From Angelobacter sp036502105 (lineage in GTDB: Bacteria; Acidobacteriota; Terriglobia; Terriglobales; Acidobacteriaceae), in assembly GCA_036502105.1 (NCBI GenBank), contig DASXZE010000357.1:1-9239 (forward strand): DNA of 9,239 bases, read 5' to 3'. Under the pieces are notes generated by a model. It saw only the letters and a program-made list of their open reading frames with translations, was not told the DNA's origin and searched no databases. Positions 1-6,088 of the stretch are shown one piece after another. The position numbers and the translations under genes are program-made. The stretch's first letter is position 1; each line of letters begins with the position of its first letter.

Positions 1-295
1 TTGTGCAAAACGCAACGCGCAGAACTATTCATTACGGTTTAATAAATCTTCTTCTGCCGCCAGGTGTCACGATAGTTTGAAATGCCAGGTTAGCTTAAGA
101 GGGTTACGGACCATCACTGCGCGCTTTGGCGCCGACACTACTTGCAGGTCTACCTCCTATCGGTTACTCCGAATGTTCGATCATTAACTTCAGGAGCAGC
201 AGCAGTTAAGAATTAGGTAGGAAGTACTTGAGTGTCGGGAATCGGAGGTTCCCGAGCCTTATTTTATTTGCATTATCAGTCCCGATTTTCGTGGC
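1..295. other. Left-edge region with no identifiable gene
   Basis: No convincing coding region is visible here. One plus-strand frame stays open from base 2 to a stop at 185-187. Its translation is rich in Arg, Ser and Cys, has no recognisable motif and has no start inside the window, so it reads like chance. On the minus strand there is a good Shine-Dalgarno-like GGAGG around 153-157, but no ATG, GTG or TTG sits at a useful distance from it, and the frame that would follow closes after about 27 codons. I see no tRNA, convincing promoter or strong hairpin. Confidence 0.4.
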
Positions 296-335
296 TTGGT
301 ATCAGGGCACGCATTCATCGTTCCGGATGCCCAGA
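296..335. repeat. Degraded copy of the GTATCAGGGCAC repeat
   Basis: TATCAGGGCACG at 300-311 matches the start of the better-preserved repeat at 364-403. Here the following hairpin is eroded: GGGCAC at 305-310 faces GGATGCCC near 328-335 instead of the clean GGCACGG/CCGTGCC pair. It is therefore probably an older member of the same family lying 55-60 bp from the intact copy. The outer boundaries are approximate. Confidence 0.4.
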
Positions 336-363
336 TTTTCCGATGTCCCATTGGGTCTTTAGC

Positions 364-403
364 TTCGTATCAGGGCACGGGCTTCAGCCGTGCCGCAAAA
401 GCG
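364..403 (-). repeat. Dispersed intergenic hairpin repeat, copy 1
   Basis: This 40-bp unit contains GTATCAGGGCAC followed by a 7-bp perfect stem, GGCACGG (374-380) with CCGTGCC (388-394), and ends in AAAAGCG. It matches 6044-6083 at 37 of 40 positions by eye. Both copies have the same orientation and both lie just past the 3' end of a minus-strand gene. I regard it as a REP-like short palindromic element of the type scattered between genes in Acidobacteriota; that family assignment is from memory and not searched. The strand is arbitrary and set to that of the gene it follows. Confidence 0.7.
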
Positions 404-405
404 TT

Positions 406-430
406 AAAAAAAAAATGGGGCTTCAGCCCC
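406..430 (-). terminator. Intrinsic terminator for the HELSH peptidase-like gene
   Basis: Read on the minus strand, GGGGC (430-426) and GCCCC (421-417) form a 5-bp all-GC stem with a 4-base TGAA loop. One A follows, then ten consecutive T (415-406). This is the classic Rho-independent layout, although the stem is short. It lies about 80 nt past the stop of the minus-strand gene at 511-1236, with no other gene between, and directly abuts repeat copy 1, so the repeat may have brought the terminator with it. Confidence 0.65.
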
Positions 431-478
431 TGATTTGCCCAATCCGCGCCTCCGCGGTGAATTTTTGTTTTCCGATGA

Positions 479-505
479 CGGCGATCCCGGCGATGTCGGC
501 GATCT
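479..505. repeat. Three tandem 9-bp CGGCGATNN units
   Basis: Three successive 9-bp units read CGGCGATCC, CGGCGATGT and CGGCGATCT. Seven positions are invariant and the last two vary. The array ends six bases before the stop codon of the minus-strand gene (511-513) and is intergenic. Its regular 9-bp period with a fixed core looks like a small expanding repeat rather than coding sequence. Confidence 0.6.
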
Positions 506-510
506 TCTCC

Positions 511-1236
511 TCACGCCGGATTCTGCAACGCCTGCTTGAACGTAGGCAAAGGTTTTTCCGCCTGCGCTTTCAACACCATTGAATACTGGAACCATATGTA
601 GTCTCGTGTGGGTGCCAGCGACGCATAGTGTTCATTGAAAAACTTATTTTCCGTCTGGCCTGCCGGCACTGGACTCGTCAGCACAGACTGCACGCCCGCC
701 ATCCTCTTTTCTGTCCGCTCCATCAGCGCCGGATCTTTAAGCCGCCAGTAAGCCGCGGCAATCCGGTTCGCTCCATATTCCACGGCATAATGGTCGTCAC
801 TGATCTTGTGCTGGCACGCCTGCCACCAGTGGCTTAATTCATGGATGAAAACCCAGCGATGGATGCTATCTTCAAATTGCTGCTCGCCGGTCTGCTGTCC
901 GCCAATGGCCGCAGCCAGCCGCTCAAAGCGCGCCTGCTGGTCCTGCTTGAGCGCTGACCACACCGCAATATGCAGGATGTTCTCATCATTCTCATACCGC
1001 CCATAAGATGGCGGATTATCCAGCACGATCTTCGGCGGCGCAAGACTCGGCTGGAATCCCTCAGCTTTGAGCTGATTGATAAAGCTGTCCCTCAAGTCCG
1101 TAAGCTGCTTCATTACGGCTTCGTCGGATGAAGTGTTTGTTGACGGTTTGGCAGCCGCTGTCTGCGCGGAGAGGCTAAGCGACACAAACACGAAAGAAAG
1201 AATTGCGATCAGAGAGATATAAATTTTACGAAACAT
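511..1236 (-). CDS. Secreted HELSH zinc-metallopeptidase-like protein
   Basis: This 241-residue protein starts at ATG 1236, with AGGA eight bases upstream. It has a clear Sec signal peptide: MFRK, then a hydrophobic stretch at residues 5-22, with likely cleavage after SLSA at 24. A Ser/Thr/Ala-rich linker runs to about residue 40. The key feature is IHELSHWWQ: His132, Glu133 and His136 form an HExxH zinc site. Glu153 in EYGANR lies 17 residues later and could be the third metal ligand, as in gluzincin-type peptidases. Two cysteines are visible at most, so it is not disulfide-rich. I do not recognise a named family. The inference is an exported zinc peptidase, or a catalytically altered relative, acting in the periplasm or outside the cell. 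The gene stands alone, divergent from the VasI-like gene and followed by its own terminator. Peptidase activity and substrate are unknown. Confidence 0.75.
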   Translation of the reverse strand: MFRKIYISLIAILSFVFVSLSLSAQTAAAKPSTNTSSDEAVMKQLTDLRDSFINQLKAEGFQPSLAPPKIVLDNPPSYGRYENDENILHIAVWSALKQDQQARFERLAAAIGGQQTGEQQFEDSIHRWVFIHELSHWWQACQHKISDDHYAVEYGANRIAAAYWRLKDPALMERTEKRMAGVQSVLTSPVPAGQTENKFFNEHYASLAPTRDYIWFQYSMVLKAQAEKPLPTFKQALQNPA

Positions 1237-1289
1237 GCCCCGAATCCTATCAAACCCGAATCACCAGCGTTACCAGTATCTGGCCCAAA

Positions 1290-1310
1290 TCAGCCATCGC
1301 AGATGGCTGA
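1290..1310. promoter_or_regulatory. Perfect 9-bp inverted repeat in a divergent intergenic gap
   Basis: TCAGCCATC (1290-1298) and GATGGCTGA (1302-1310) pair perfectly around a 3-base GCA loop. The element lies 54 bp upstream of the minus-strand peptidase-like start and about 195 bp upstream of the plus-strand VasI-like start. It could be an operator shared by the two divergent genes or a hairpin in a transcript leader. No T-run follows on either strand, so it is a poor terminator. Confidence 0.35.
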
Positions 1311-1414
1311 AAACCACCATGACCAGGGCAGTCAGCGGATAAGTCCTTGCAATCCAGCCGAATCAGGCAATCTGTTCAGTGCCAGCTTTGGCATGGTAAG
1401 TGCACTCATCTTAT

Positions 1415-1474
1415 GTCCGGATTTCATAAAAATTACTTTTTATCCCCCCGGACGCCCCCTGCAGAGCGCAGGGG
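1415..1474 (+). promoter_or_regulatory. Stacked hairpins upstream of the VasI-like gene
   Basis: Outer arms GTCCGG (1415-1420) and CCGGAC (1448-1453) enclose a second perfect stem, ATAAAAA (1426-1432) with TTTTTAT (1437-1443), around a 4-base loop. Immediately after comes a separate GC-rich hairpin, CCCCTGC (1456-1462) with GCAGGGG (1468-1474). The Shine-Dalgarno GGAGG at 1496-1500 lies about 20 nt further on. This could be a structured leader or a protein-binding region. A weak promoter, TTGGCA (1388-1393) with TATGTC (1412-1417) at 18-bp spacing, would start the RNA inside the outer helix and leave only the inner and GC-rich stems. The structure is visible; its function is not established. 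Confidence 0.35.
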
Positions 1475-1504
1475 CATGTTTAAATATTCTTATGCGGAGG
1501 AACC

Positions 1505-2119
1505 TTGAAAGCAAGGGCGCTTTTTAAAGGGAAGGGTTATTCAGGAATCGTGAAAGCATTATTTGCCGGCTTGGCAGTTTTGGCGGCTGCGCTGCCGGTG
1601 ATCGCGCAAAATGGCGTGATGAGTCCATACCAGGGCGAGCGTGACGGTGAAAGCGTAGGCGGCAAGTGGACCATGTTTCGCTCAGAAGATAAGATGACGG
1701 CGGCCAAGAAAGTCCGCTTTGAACTGCTGGCAGACAATTATCTGAGCAACAGCTCGGATTACAAGCCGCGTGTTGAGATCGTCTGCACCAATCGCAAATA
1801 CACGTATGCGGATTTCAATCCCGGCATTCCGTTGGGCCCGCCCAACCGCCCCGGCTTCTGGGGACAGCCCCAGATCGAAGTCCAGGTGCGCGTTGATAAC
1901 TCACATAATTACCACGGCTGGAACTGGGTTCGCGATCGCTTTCTCGCCATAGACAAAGGCACCGCACGCGAGCTGATCGGGTCGCAAGTTTTCAAGATTG
2001 AAATGCCGGGAGGACGCAGAGCCCCGGAAATCGCGGAGTTCTCACCCGCCGGCCTTGATCTTGGCCGGGTGAAGGAAGCCTGCGATTTGAGCCCTAAAAA
2101 GGCCAGCAAGAACTGGTAA
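1505..2119 (+). CDS. Secreted VasI-like domain protein
   Basis: This 204-residue protein uses a TTG start at 1505, preceded by GGAGG at 1496-1500 (4-nt gap). An in-frame GTG at 1550 would also leave a full signal peptide but has a poorly placed AGGA. Residues 16-34 form a hydrophobic signal core ending in VIA before QNG, so the product is exported. The mature part resembles the VasI domain linked to type VI secretion: an early Trp with SEDKM (W55, residues 60-64), a KPRVEIVC strand (87-94), a central strand with RVD and Trp (129-141), and a C-terminal GLDLGRVKEAC segment (183-193). Cys94 and Cys193 may form a disulfide. An insertion rich in Pro and Gly (106-122) is not typical. The resemblance is by eye. 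No T6SS gene is present, so a T6SS role should not be assumed; a general periplasmic beta-sandwich protein is as likely. Confidence 0.75.
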   Translation: MKARALFKGKGYSGIVKALFAGLAVLAAALPVIAQNGVMSPYQGERDGESVGGKWTMFRSEDKMTAAKKVRFELLADNYLSNSSDYKPRVEIVCTNRKYTYADFNPGIPLGPPNRPGFWGQPQIEVQVRVDNSHNYHGWNWVRDRFLAIDKGTARELIGSQVFKIEMPGGRRAPEIAEFSPAGLDLGRVKEACDLSPKKASKNW

Positions 2120-2129
2120 GCAGCTTTAT

Positions 2130-2173
2130 TTGAGCGGCTCTGGCCACGCGCATGCGCGGTTGGGGCCGCTCAA
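2130..2173 (+). terminator. Nested hairpin terminator after the VasI-like gene
   Basis: TTGAGCGGC (2130-2138) pairs perfectly with GCCGCTCAA (2165-2173). Inside lies the 12-bp perfect palindrome CGCGCATGCGCG (2147-2158), so the RNA folds as a long two-tier stem. It begins 10 nt past the stop codon at 2119 and is followed by TCTGTTT, a short and imperfect T-rich tail. The position and stem strength argue for transcription termination; the weak T-tract lowers confidence. Confidence 0.55.
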
Positions 2174-2298
2174 TCTGTTTATGGCTGCGATTTACCTGAG
2201 TAAAGACTTGCCCGCCGCAAGCTCGCTGCCGGGCATCCGCAAAAGAATTATCGTTGCCCCCAGCTCTCTTTCCTGATAAAAATGGCGGCGGAAAACTA

Positions 2299-3618
2299 AT
2301 GGCCGCCACCAACAATATTCCTGACTTAGCCGAACGCCCATTCAAGAGAATTTTCTCTTCCACCAACCTTGTGCTTTTAATGATCTGTCTGATGTACGCG
2401 CTCACGTACATTGACCGCGTTAACGTGGCCACTGCCGGCCCGGTATTTCAGAAAGAGCTGCATCTCAGCGCCAATGAGCTTGGCTCAGTGCTCTCCGCTT
2501 TCGGCTGGGCCTACTTGGTCTTGCAGGTCTGGGGAGGATTGCTCAGTGACCGCTTCGGCGCGCGCTTAACGCTCACCGTGTGCGCGGTGGTCTGGGCCGG
2601 TTCCACCCTGCTCATGGGCCTGGCCCACAGTCTGACCGGATTGATACTTTGCCGCGTCCTGCTGGGGCTGGGAGAAGGCGCAACCTTTCCCACCGCAACA
2701 CGCGCCCTAGCCGACTGGATGCCCGCTGAAAAACGCGGCTTTGCCCAGGGAATCACCCATGCATTCTCGCGAATGGGCAGCACCCTTACACCCGCTCTTG
2801 TGGCCTGGATCATCGCTTTTGCGTCGTGGCGCATGTCGTTTGTCCTGCTCGGCGGCATCAGCCTGGTCTGGGCAATCGTGTGGTGGTTTTATTTCCGTGA
2901 TGATCCCGCAACCCATCGCGGCATCACGCAGCAGGAACTGGCAGTTCTGCCCAGCTTTACTTCAAAAGCGCAGCGGCGCAAAGATCCCGTGCCGTGGTGG
3001 CCGCTCATCAAGCGCATGATGCCGGTCACAATCGTTTATTTCTGTTACGGCTGGACGCTCTGGCTCTATCTCACTTTTCTGCCGTCCTTCTTCCTCCACG
3101 GCTACAAGCTGAATCTCAAACACTCAGCGCTGTTTTCCACGGCCGTGTTTTTTGCCGGCGTAGTTGGTGACGCCGCGGGTGGATGGGTAAGCGACCACAT
3201 CCTGAAGAAGACTGGCAATCGCAACCGAGCGCGCCGTGACCTCATCATCGGCGGCTTTCTCTTGTCCCTGGTCTTCATGGTTCCCGTGTTGGTGTCACAT
3301 AACCTGACGATTGTTGCCCTCAGCCTGAGCGCGGCATTCTTCTTTGCCGAATCCACCATCGGACCCTTCTGGGCGATACCCATGGACATTGCTCCACGGT
3401 TCTCCGGCTCAGCCAGCGGGCTGATGAATATTGGCTCGGCGCTGGCGGCGGCCTTGTCACCGCAGGTGGCGTTCTATGTGACTAAGAGCAACAACTGGAA
3501 CCTGCCGTTTATAGGCTGCATTGGCCTGTCATTATTCGGTGCGCTCATGGCCTATTGGATGAAGCCCAATGAAGTGCTGCCCGGCGCAGAAATGGGCGCG
3601 GTGCCAGCACGGGCGTAA
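2299..3618 (+). CDS. MFS transporter, anion:cation symporter type
   Basis: This inner-membrane proton- or ion-coupled carrier has 439 residues from ATG 2299, the usual size for the family. A TTG 45 bases upstream would add a 15-residue polar tail without a clear ribosome site; CGGA precedes the ATG by about 7 nt. Twelve hydrophobic segments can be traced, with a cytoplasmic loop at about 199-240 between helices 6 and 7. TM1 carries YIDRVNVA (37-44), the signature of the anion:cation symporter branch (hexuronate, glucarate, phthalate and hydroxyphenylacetate carriers). GLLSDRFGARL (80-90) is the MFS motif A, and a second copy-like GGWVSDH (294-300) sits in the C-terminal half. These carriers import organic acid anions; the substrate cannot be read from sequence. 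The gene is alone on its strand and convergent with the FAD monooxygenase, which may hint at an aromatic acid substrate. Confidence 0.9.
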   Translation: MAATNNIPDLAERPFKRIFSSTNLVLLMICLMYALTYIDRVNVATAGPVFQKELHLSANELGSVLSAFGWAYLVLQVWGGLLSDRFGARLTLTVCAVVWAGSTLLMGLAHSLTGLILCRVLLGLGEGATFPTATRALADWMPAEKRGFAQGITHAFSRMGSTLTPALVAWIIAFASWRMSFVLLGGISLVWAIVWWFYFRDDPATHRGITQQELAVLPSFTSKAQRRKDPVPWWPLIKRMMPVTIVYFCYGWTLWLYLTFLPSFFLHGYKLNLKHSALFSTAVFFAGVVGDAAGGWVSDHILKKTGNRNRARRDLIIGGFLLSLVFMVPVLVSHNLTIVALSLSAAFFFAESTIGPFWAIPMDIAPRFSGSASGLMNIGSALAAALSPQVAFYVTKSNNWNLPFIGCIGLSLFGALMAYWMKPNEVLPGAEMGAVPARA

Positions 3619-3639
3619 GCTCGCAAAGGTATAAGCCCG

Positions 3640-4806
3640 TTAAAATTCGGCGGACTCTCGCAGAGGTCCGCCGAATAAACTCATCAGCTCCGCGAAAGTA
3701 GAGTGGCATTCAAAGATGCGTCCGGGCAGAAGCCTGGTAATGGCATTGCGCGCGGAAACCACCGCACGGTTCTCCCATTGTCCCACTTCGCCCAGCCAGC
3801 GTGAGCGCCATATGGCATTGCGTACGCGAGGGAAGCGCCGCGCCTCATACGCGCGAAAGCCCGCAGCAACGTCTTTTTCTTTACCAAGACAGTTGGCCAG
3901 CACCAGCGCGTCTTCCATGGCCATGCATGCGCCTTGCCCAAGATTCGGCGTGAGCGCGTGCGATGCATCGCCGATCAAAGTTGCTGGCCCCTTGCTCCAT
4001 AAACGCATAGGCTGCTGATCGCAAGCCGCACTGAGCATGATGGCGGAAGGCTCTGTCGCGGCAATCAGTTCTGGAATTGGATTGTGCCACTTGCAGAATA
4101 TTTCCTGAAGTCTTTCTTTAGGCCAGTCAGAGTGCTGAGGCAGCTCAGTTGAGTTGACCGTGGCATACCAGCAAACCTTATTTCCGCCGATAGCCAAGAT
4201 GCCAAAGCGGCTGCCTTCTCCCCAGCTTTCACTGTTGTGTCCGACGAAGAAGTTCTCCGGCACATCCGCAATCCCGCGAAAAATAGCATAGCCGCGATAC
4301 ACCGGCCTGCTCGGCCCCACCAGCCGTCCGCGCATCCGCGAATAGATACCGTCAGCGCCCACCACGCCGTCACAAATCAATCGCTCACCATTGGTGAAGC
4401 GCAGATCAAGCTTGCTGCCAGCAAACTGCATGTCAGCCAGTTCGTGCCCCACGGCAAGTGACTCAGCTGGCAGCGCGTCAGCCAATACTCTCAGCAAGTG
4501 TGCACGATGAACACATACCGTAGGCGTTTCAGCTTCCGCTGTGCCAATCTCCATCAAAGTCTCGCCGCTTTGCGAGCGCACCAGAAACTGCGTTCCACTC
4601 TGCCCCTGGCTTGCAACAGCCTGCAACAACCCAAGCTGCTGCAGAACTCCTGTGCCATTGGGCCAGAGGCTCATGCCCGCGCCCGCTTCGCGCAAGTGGC
4701 TGGCCCGCTCAAAAACTTTTACGGCAAATCCTGCCTGATGCAGCGCCACCCCGGCAGCCACGCCGCCGATGCCCGCTCCAACGATCGCAATAGTCTTGTC
4801 TGACAC
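3640..4806 (-). CDS. FAD-dependent monooxygenase (group A, salicylate hydroxylase-like)
   Basis: This is a cytosolic flavoprotein that would use NAD(P)H and O2 to hydroxylate or epoxidise an organic substrate. From GTG 4806 it has 388 residues, normal for the family, and begins MSDKTIAIVG. The frame stays open to a TTG at 4869 (409 residues), but that start has no ribosome site and adds a tail before the Rossmann fold; GTG at 4830 (AAGG upstream) is a third option. The motifs are in order: GAGIGG (10-15) for FAD ADP; Glu33 ending the second strand; GADGIYSRMR (150-159), the DG motif; and LIGDASHALTPNLGQGA (277-293), the GD motif contacting FAD ribityl. It resembles salicylate hydroxylase, UbiH-type and zeaxanthin-epoxidase-type enzymes, and I cannot name the substrate. 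It is convergent with the transporter, 21 bp between stops, and divergent from the exported hydrolase, with an operator-like element in between. Confidence 0.88.
   Translation of the reverse strand: MSDKTIAIVGAGIGGVAAGVALHQAGFAVKVFERASHLREAGAGMSLWPNGTGVLQQLGLLQAVASQGQSGTQFLVRSQSGETLMEIGTAEAETPTVCVHRAHLLRVLADALPAESLAVGHELADMQFAGSKLDLRFTNGERLICDGVVGADGIYSRMRGRLVGPSRPVYRGYAIFRGIADVPENFFVGHNSESWGEGSRFGILAIGGNKVCWYATVNSTELPQHSDWPKERLQEIFCKWHNPIPELIAATEPSAIMLSAACDQQPMRLWSKGPATLIGDASHALTPNLGQGACMAMEDALVLANCLGKEKDVAAGFRAYEARRFPRVRNAIWRSRWLGEVGQWENRAVVSARNAITRLLPGRIFECHSTFAELMSLFGGPLRESAEF
3645..3676. terminator. Hairpin overlapping the 3' end of the monooxygenase gene
   Basis: ATTCGGCGGAC (3645-3655) and GTCCGCCGAAT (3666-3676) form a perfect 11-bp stem around a 10-base loop. 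It lies between the convergent stops of the transporter (3618) and monooxygenase (3640), mostly inside the last codons of the latter. On the minus strand it is followed by TTTTAACG, a short T-run that includes the stop codon. On the plus strand it is 26 nt past the transporter stop and lacks a T-run. It probably serves as a bidirectional barrier or 3'-end stabiliser. Confidence 0.55.
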
Positions 4807-4882
4807 CCTTGGGTCCAAATCCGTTTGCACCGGCGCCTTTAGGCACACCACTGCAAACCGTGAAGGCAATTTTCAATGATTG

Positions 4883-4905
4883 TTGTGAATACAATTGTAA
4901 ACAAT
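4883..4905. promoter_or_regulatory. Tandem TTGT/ACAA operator-like dyads
   Basis: Two perfect dyads abut: TTGT-GAAT-ACAA (4883-4894) and ATTGT-AA-ACAAT (4894-4905). Their junction forms the 10-bp palindrome TACAATTGTA (4890-4899). ATTGTnnACAAT is the kind of site bound by many GntR-family regulators. The minus-strand TACAAT within it is close to a -10 hexamer, so a bound protein could block monooxygenase transcription. It is 77 bp from the monooxygenase GTG start and about 200 bp from the hydrolase start. No regulator gene is present in the window. Confidence 0.55.
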
Positions 4906-5004
4906 GTTCATCCGAGCGTGTCTGAGATAAGCAGCGGATAAGAATTATGAATGATTGGCACTGTTACCTTGATTCGCGGCATGCTCGTTTCGCATCACGC
5001 CGGG

Positions 5005-5034
5005 TTGACACACCATTCCTGCAAGCCATACATT
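5005..5034 (+). promoter_or_regulatory. Sigma-70-type promoter for the exported hydrolase
   Basis: A perfect -35 hexamer, TTGACA (5005-5010), is followed after 18 bp by TACATT (5029-5034), which matches the -10 consensus at four of six positions. The predicted start is near 5041, giving a leader of about 60 nt before ATG 5102. It lies 100 bp downstream of the TTGT/ACAA dyads, so that element would act on this promoter only from upstream. Confidence 0.5.
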
Positions 5035-5101
5035 CCGGACTGCGCGGTGATCAGCAGAGGCTGGTCTTCAAAAATCTTGCTACTTGAATCTGGAGCCTTT
5101 T

Positions 5102-6028
5102 ATGAAATACGCTGCAAATCTATTTCTGCGCCTGGCTGTACTCAGCCTTTTTTCGCTCTCCGTTTTCTCGGCAACGGCCTGCGCCCAGGCAGCCGACAAG
5201 ATCATCGTTTCCAAGACTGCTGATGTTGACGGCCTGAAGATGCACTATCTCACCATCGGCCACGGCAGCACCAATCTGATTCTGCTTCACGGCTACGCGG
5301 AAAACTCACACATGTGGCGGCCCATTATGCCCATGCTGGCCGAGAAGTTTACCGTGATCGCGCCTGACCTGCCCGGCATCGGCGAATCCGGCATTCCCGC
5401 CGCTGGCTTGGACATGAAGAGCGCTGCAACCACCATTCATGCGCTGGCCAAATCGCTGGGCATACAAAAAGCTGAAGTCGTGGGGCACGATATTGGCCTG
5501 ATGGTTGCATATGCTTATGCCGCACAGTTCCAGTCAGAGACCACCAAGCTGGTTTTGATGGACGCCTTTCTCCCCGGCGTGGACGGCTGGGAAGCCGTGT
5601 ATAACAATCCGGCGATCTGGCATTTCCGTTTCAACGGTCCCACGCCTGAGCTGTTAGTGAAGGGCCGCGAGCGCACCTATTTCGAACATTTCTGGAATGA
5701 GTTTGCCGCGGACAAAACCCATTCCATTCCTGAAGCCGACCGCAAACTTTATGCGGCAGCCTACGCCGCTCCCGGACGTATGCGCGCCGGCTGGGCATAC
5801 TTTGTTTCCTTCCAGCAGGCGGCCAAGGATTTTGAGCAGCTCGCCAAGGCCAAGCTGACCATCCCAGTGCTTTCCATTGGTGGTGAGAAAGCCAACGGCG
5901 CAGTGCTGGGGCATCAGGTAAAGCTGGTGGCGAATGACGCAACTTTTGTTGTGCTCAAAAATACCGGCCACTGGGTGATGGAAGAAAACTTTAAAGAGAC
6001 GAGCGCAGCGCTGCTGAAGTTTTTGTAA
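5102..6028 (+). CDS. Exported alpha/beta hydrolase, epoxide-hydrolase-like
   Basis: The start is ATG 5102 because GGAG at 5092-5095 sits 6 nt upstream; an in-frame TTG at 5084 lacks this. The protein has 308 residues with a Sec signal peptide: charged start, hydrophobic residues 6-23, likely cleavage after ACAQA at 30. The alpha/beta hydrolase core is clear: LLHGYAENS (61-69) for the oxyanion loop, APDLPGIGES (87-96), nucleophile elbow GHDIG (128-132) with Asp130 as nucleophile, and His290 in NTGHWV as catalytic base. An Asp rather than Ser nucleophile is typical of epoxide hydrolases and haloalkane/fluoroacetate dehalogenases. The cap region (about 160-235) has several Tyr and RAGWAYF (228-234), as in epoxide hydrolases. 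HGYA replaces the usual HGFP or HGWP, so the substrate is uncertain. It is divergent from the FAD monooxygenase; cytosolic epoxidation followed by periplasmic hydrolysis would be unusual. Confidence 0.85.
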   Translation: MKYAANLFLRLAVLSLFSLSVFSATACAQAADKIIVSKTADVDGLKMHYLTIGHGSTNLILLHGYAENSHMWRPIMPMLAEKFTVIAPDLPGIGESGIPAAGLDMKSAATTIHALAKSLGIQKAEVVGHDIGLMVAYAYAAQFQSETTKLVLMDAFLPGVDGWEAVYNNPAIWHFRFNGPTPELLVKGRERTYFEHFWNEFAADKTHSIPEADRKLYAAAYAAPGRMRAGWAYFVSFQQAAKDFEQLAKAKLTIPVLSIGGEKANGAVLGHQVKLVANDATFVVLKNTGHWVMEENFKETSAALLKFL

Positions 6029-6043
6029 TAGAGTTTTTCAAAT

Positions 6044-6083
6044 TTCGTATCAGGGCCCGGGCTTCAACCGTGCCGTAAAAGCG
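6044..6083 (-). repeat. Dispersed intergenic hairpin repeat, copy 2
   Basis: This unit is the same length and orientation as copy 1 at 364-403, differing at three of 40 positions by eye. It begins GTATCAGGGC at 6047 and ends AAAAGCG at 6083. Two of the changes fall in or next to the main hairpin (6054-6074) and weaken it. Like copy 1 it lies just past the 3' end of a minus-strand gene, here the SDR ending at 6192, and is followed by a second hairpin and a CCGCGGTAAATT box that also recalls the sequence after copy 1 (CCGCGGTGAATT near 453). Confidence 0.7.
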
Positions 6084-6088
6084 GATAA

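Noticed and set aside
364..505. CRISPR-like arrangement suggested by repeated hairpins and short repeats
   Set aside because: The spacing is irregular, repeat lengths differ (40 bp and 9 bp), there are no unique spacers of constant size and no cas genes.
232..582. Plus-strand 116-codon open frame at the left
   Set aside because: It runs through the repeats and terminator and into the antisense of the signal-peptide-bearing peptidase-like gene, has no ribosome site and translates to a sequence with no domain character.
1303..1527. Plus-strand 74-codon frame before the VasI-like gene
   Set aside because: It spans the hairpin-rich non-coding stretch and overlaps the VasI-like start; no ribosome site precedes it.
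2191..2204. TTTAC-N4-GTAAA dyad upstream of the MFS gene
   Set aside because: Arms of 5 bp with no recognisable promoter next to it; too weak to call an operator.
2254..2298. Earlier TTG start for the MFS transporter
   Set aside because: It adds a 15-residue polar extension not usual for the family and lacks a ribosome site; ATG 2299 gives the normal N-terminus.
4951..5223. Plus-strand 90-codon frame before the hydrolase
   Set aside because: It overlaps the hydrolase start in another frame and covers the TTGACA promoter; no ribosome site and no motif.
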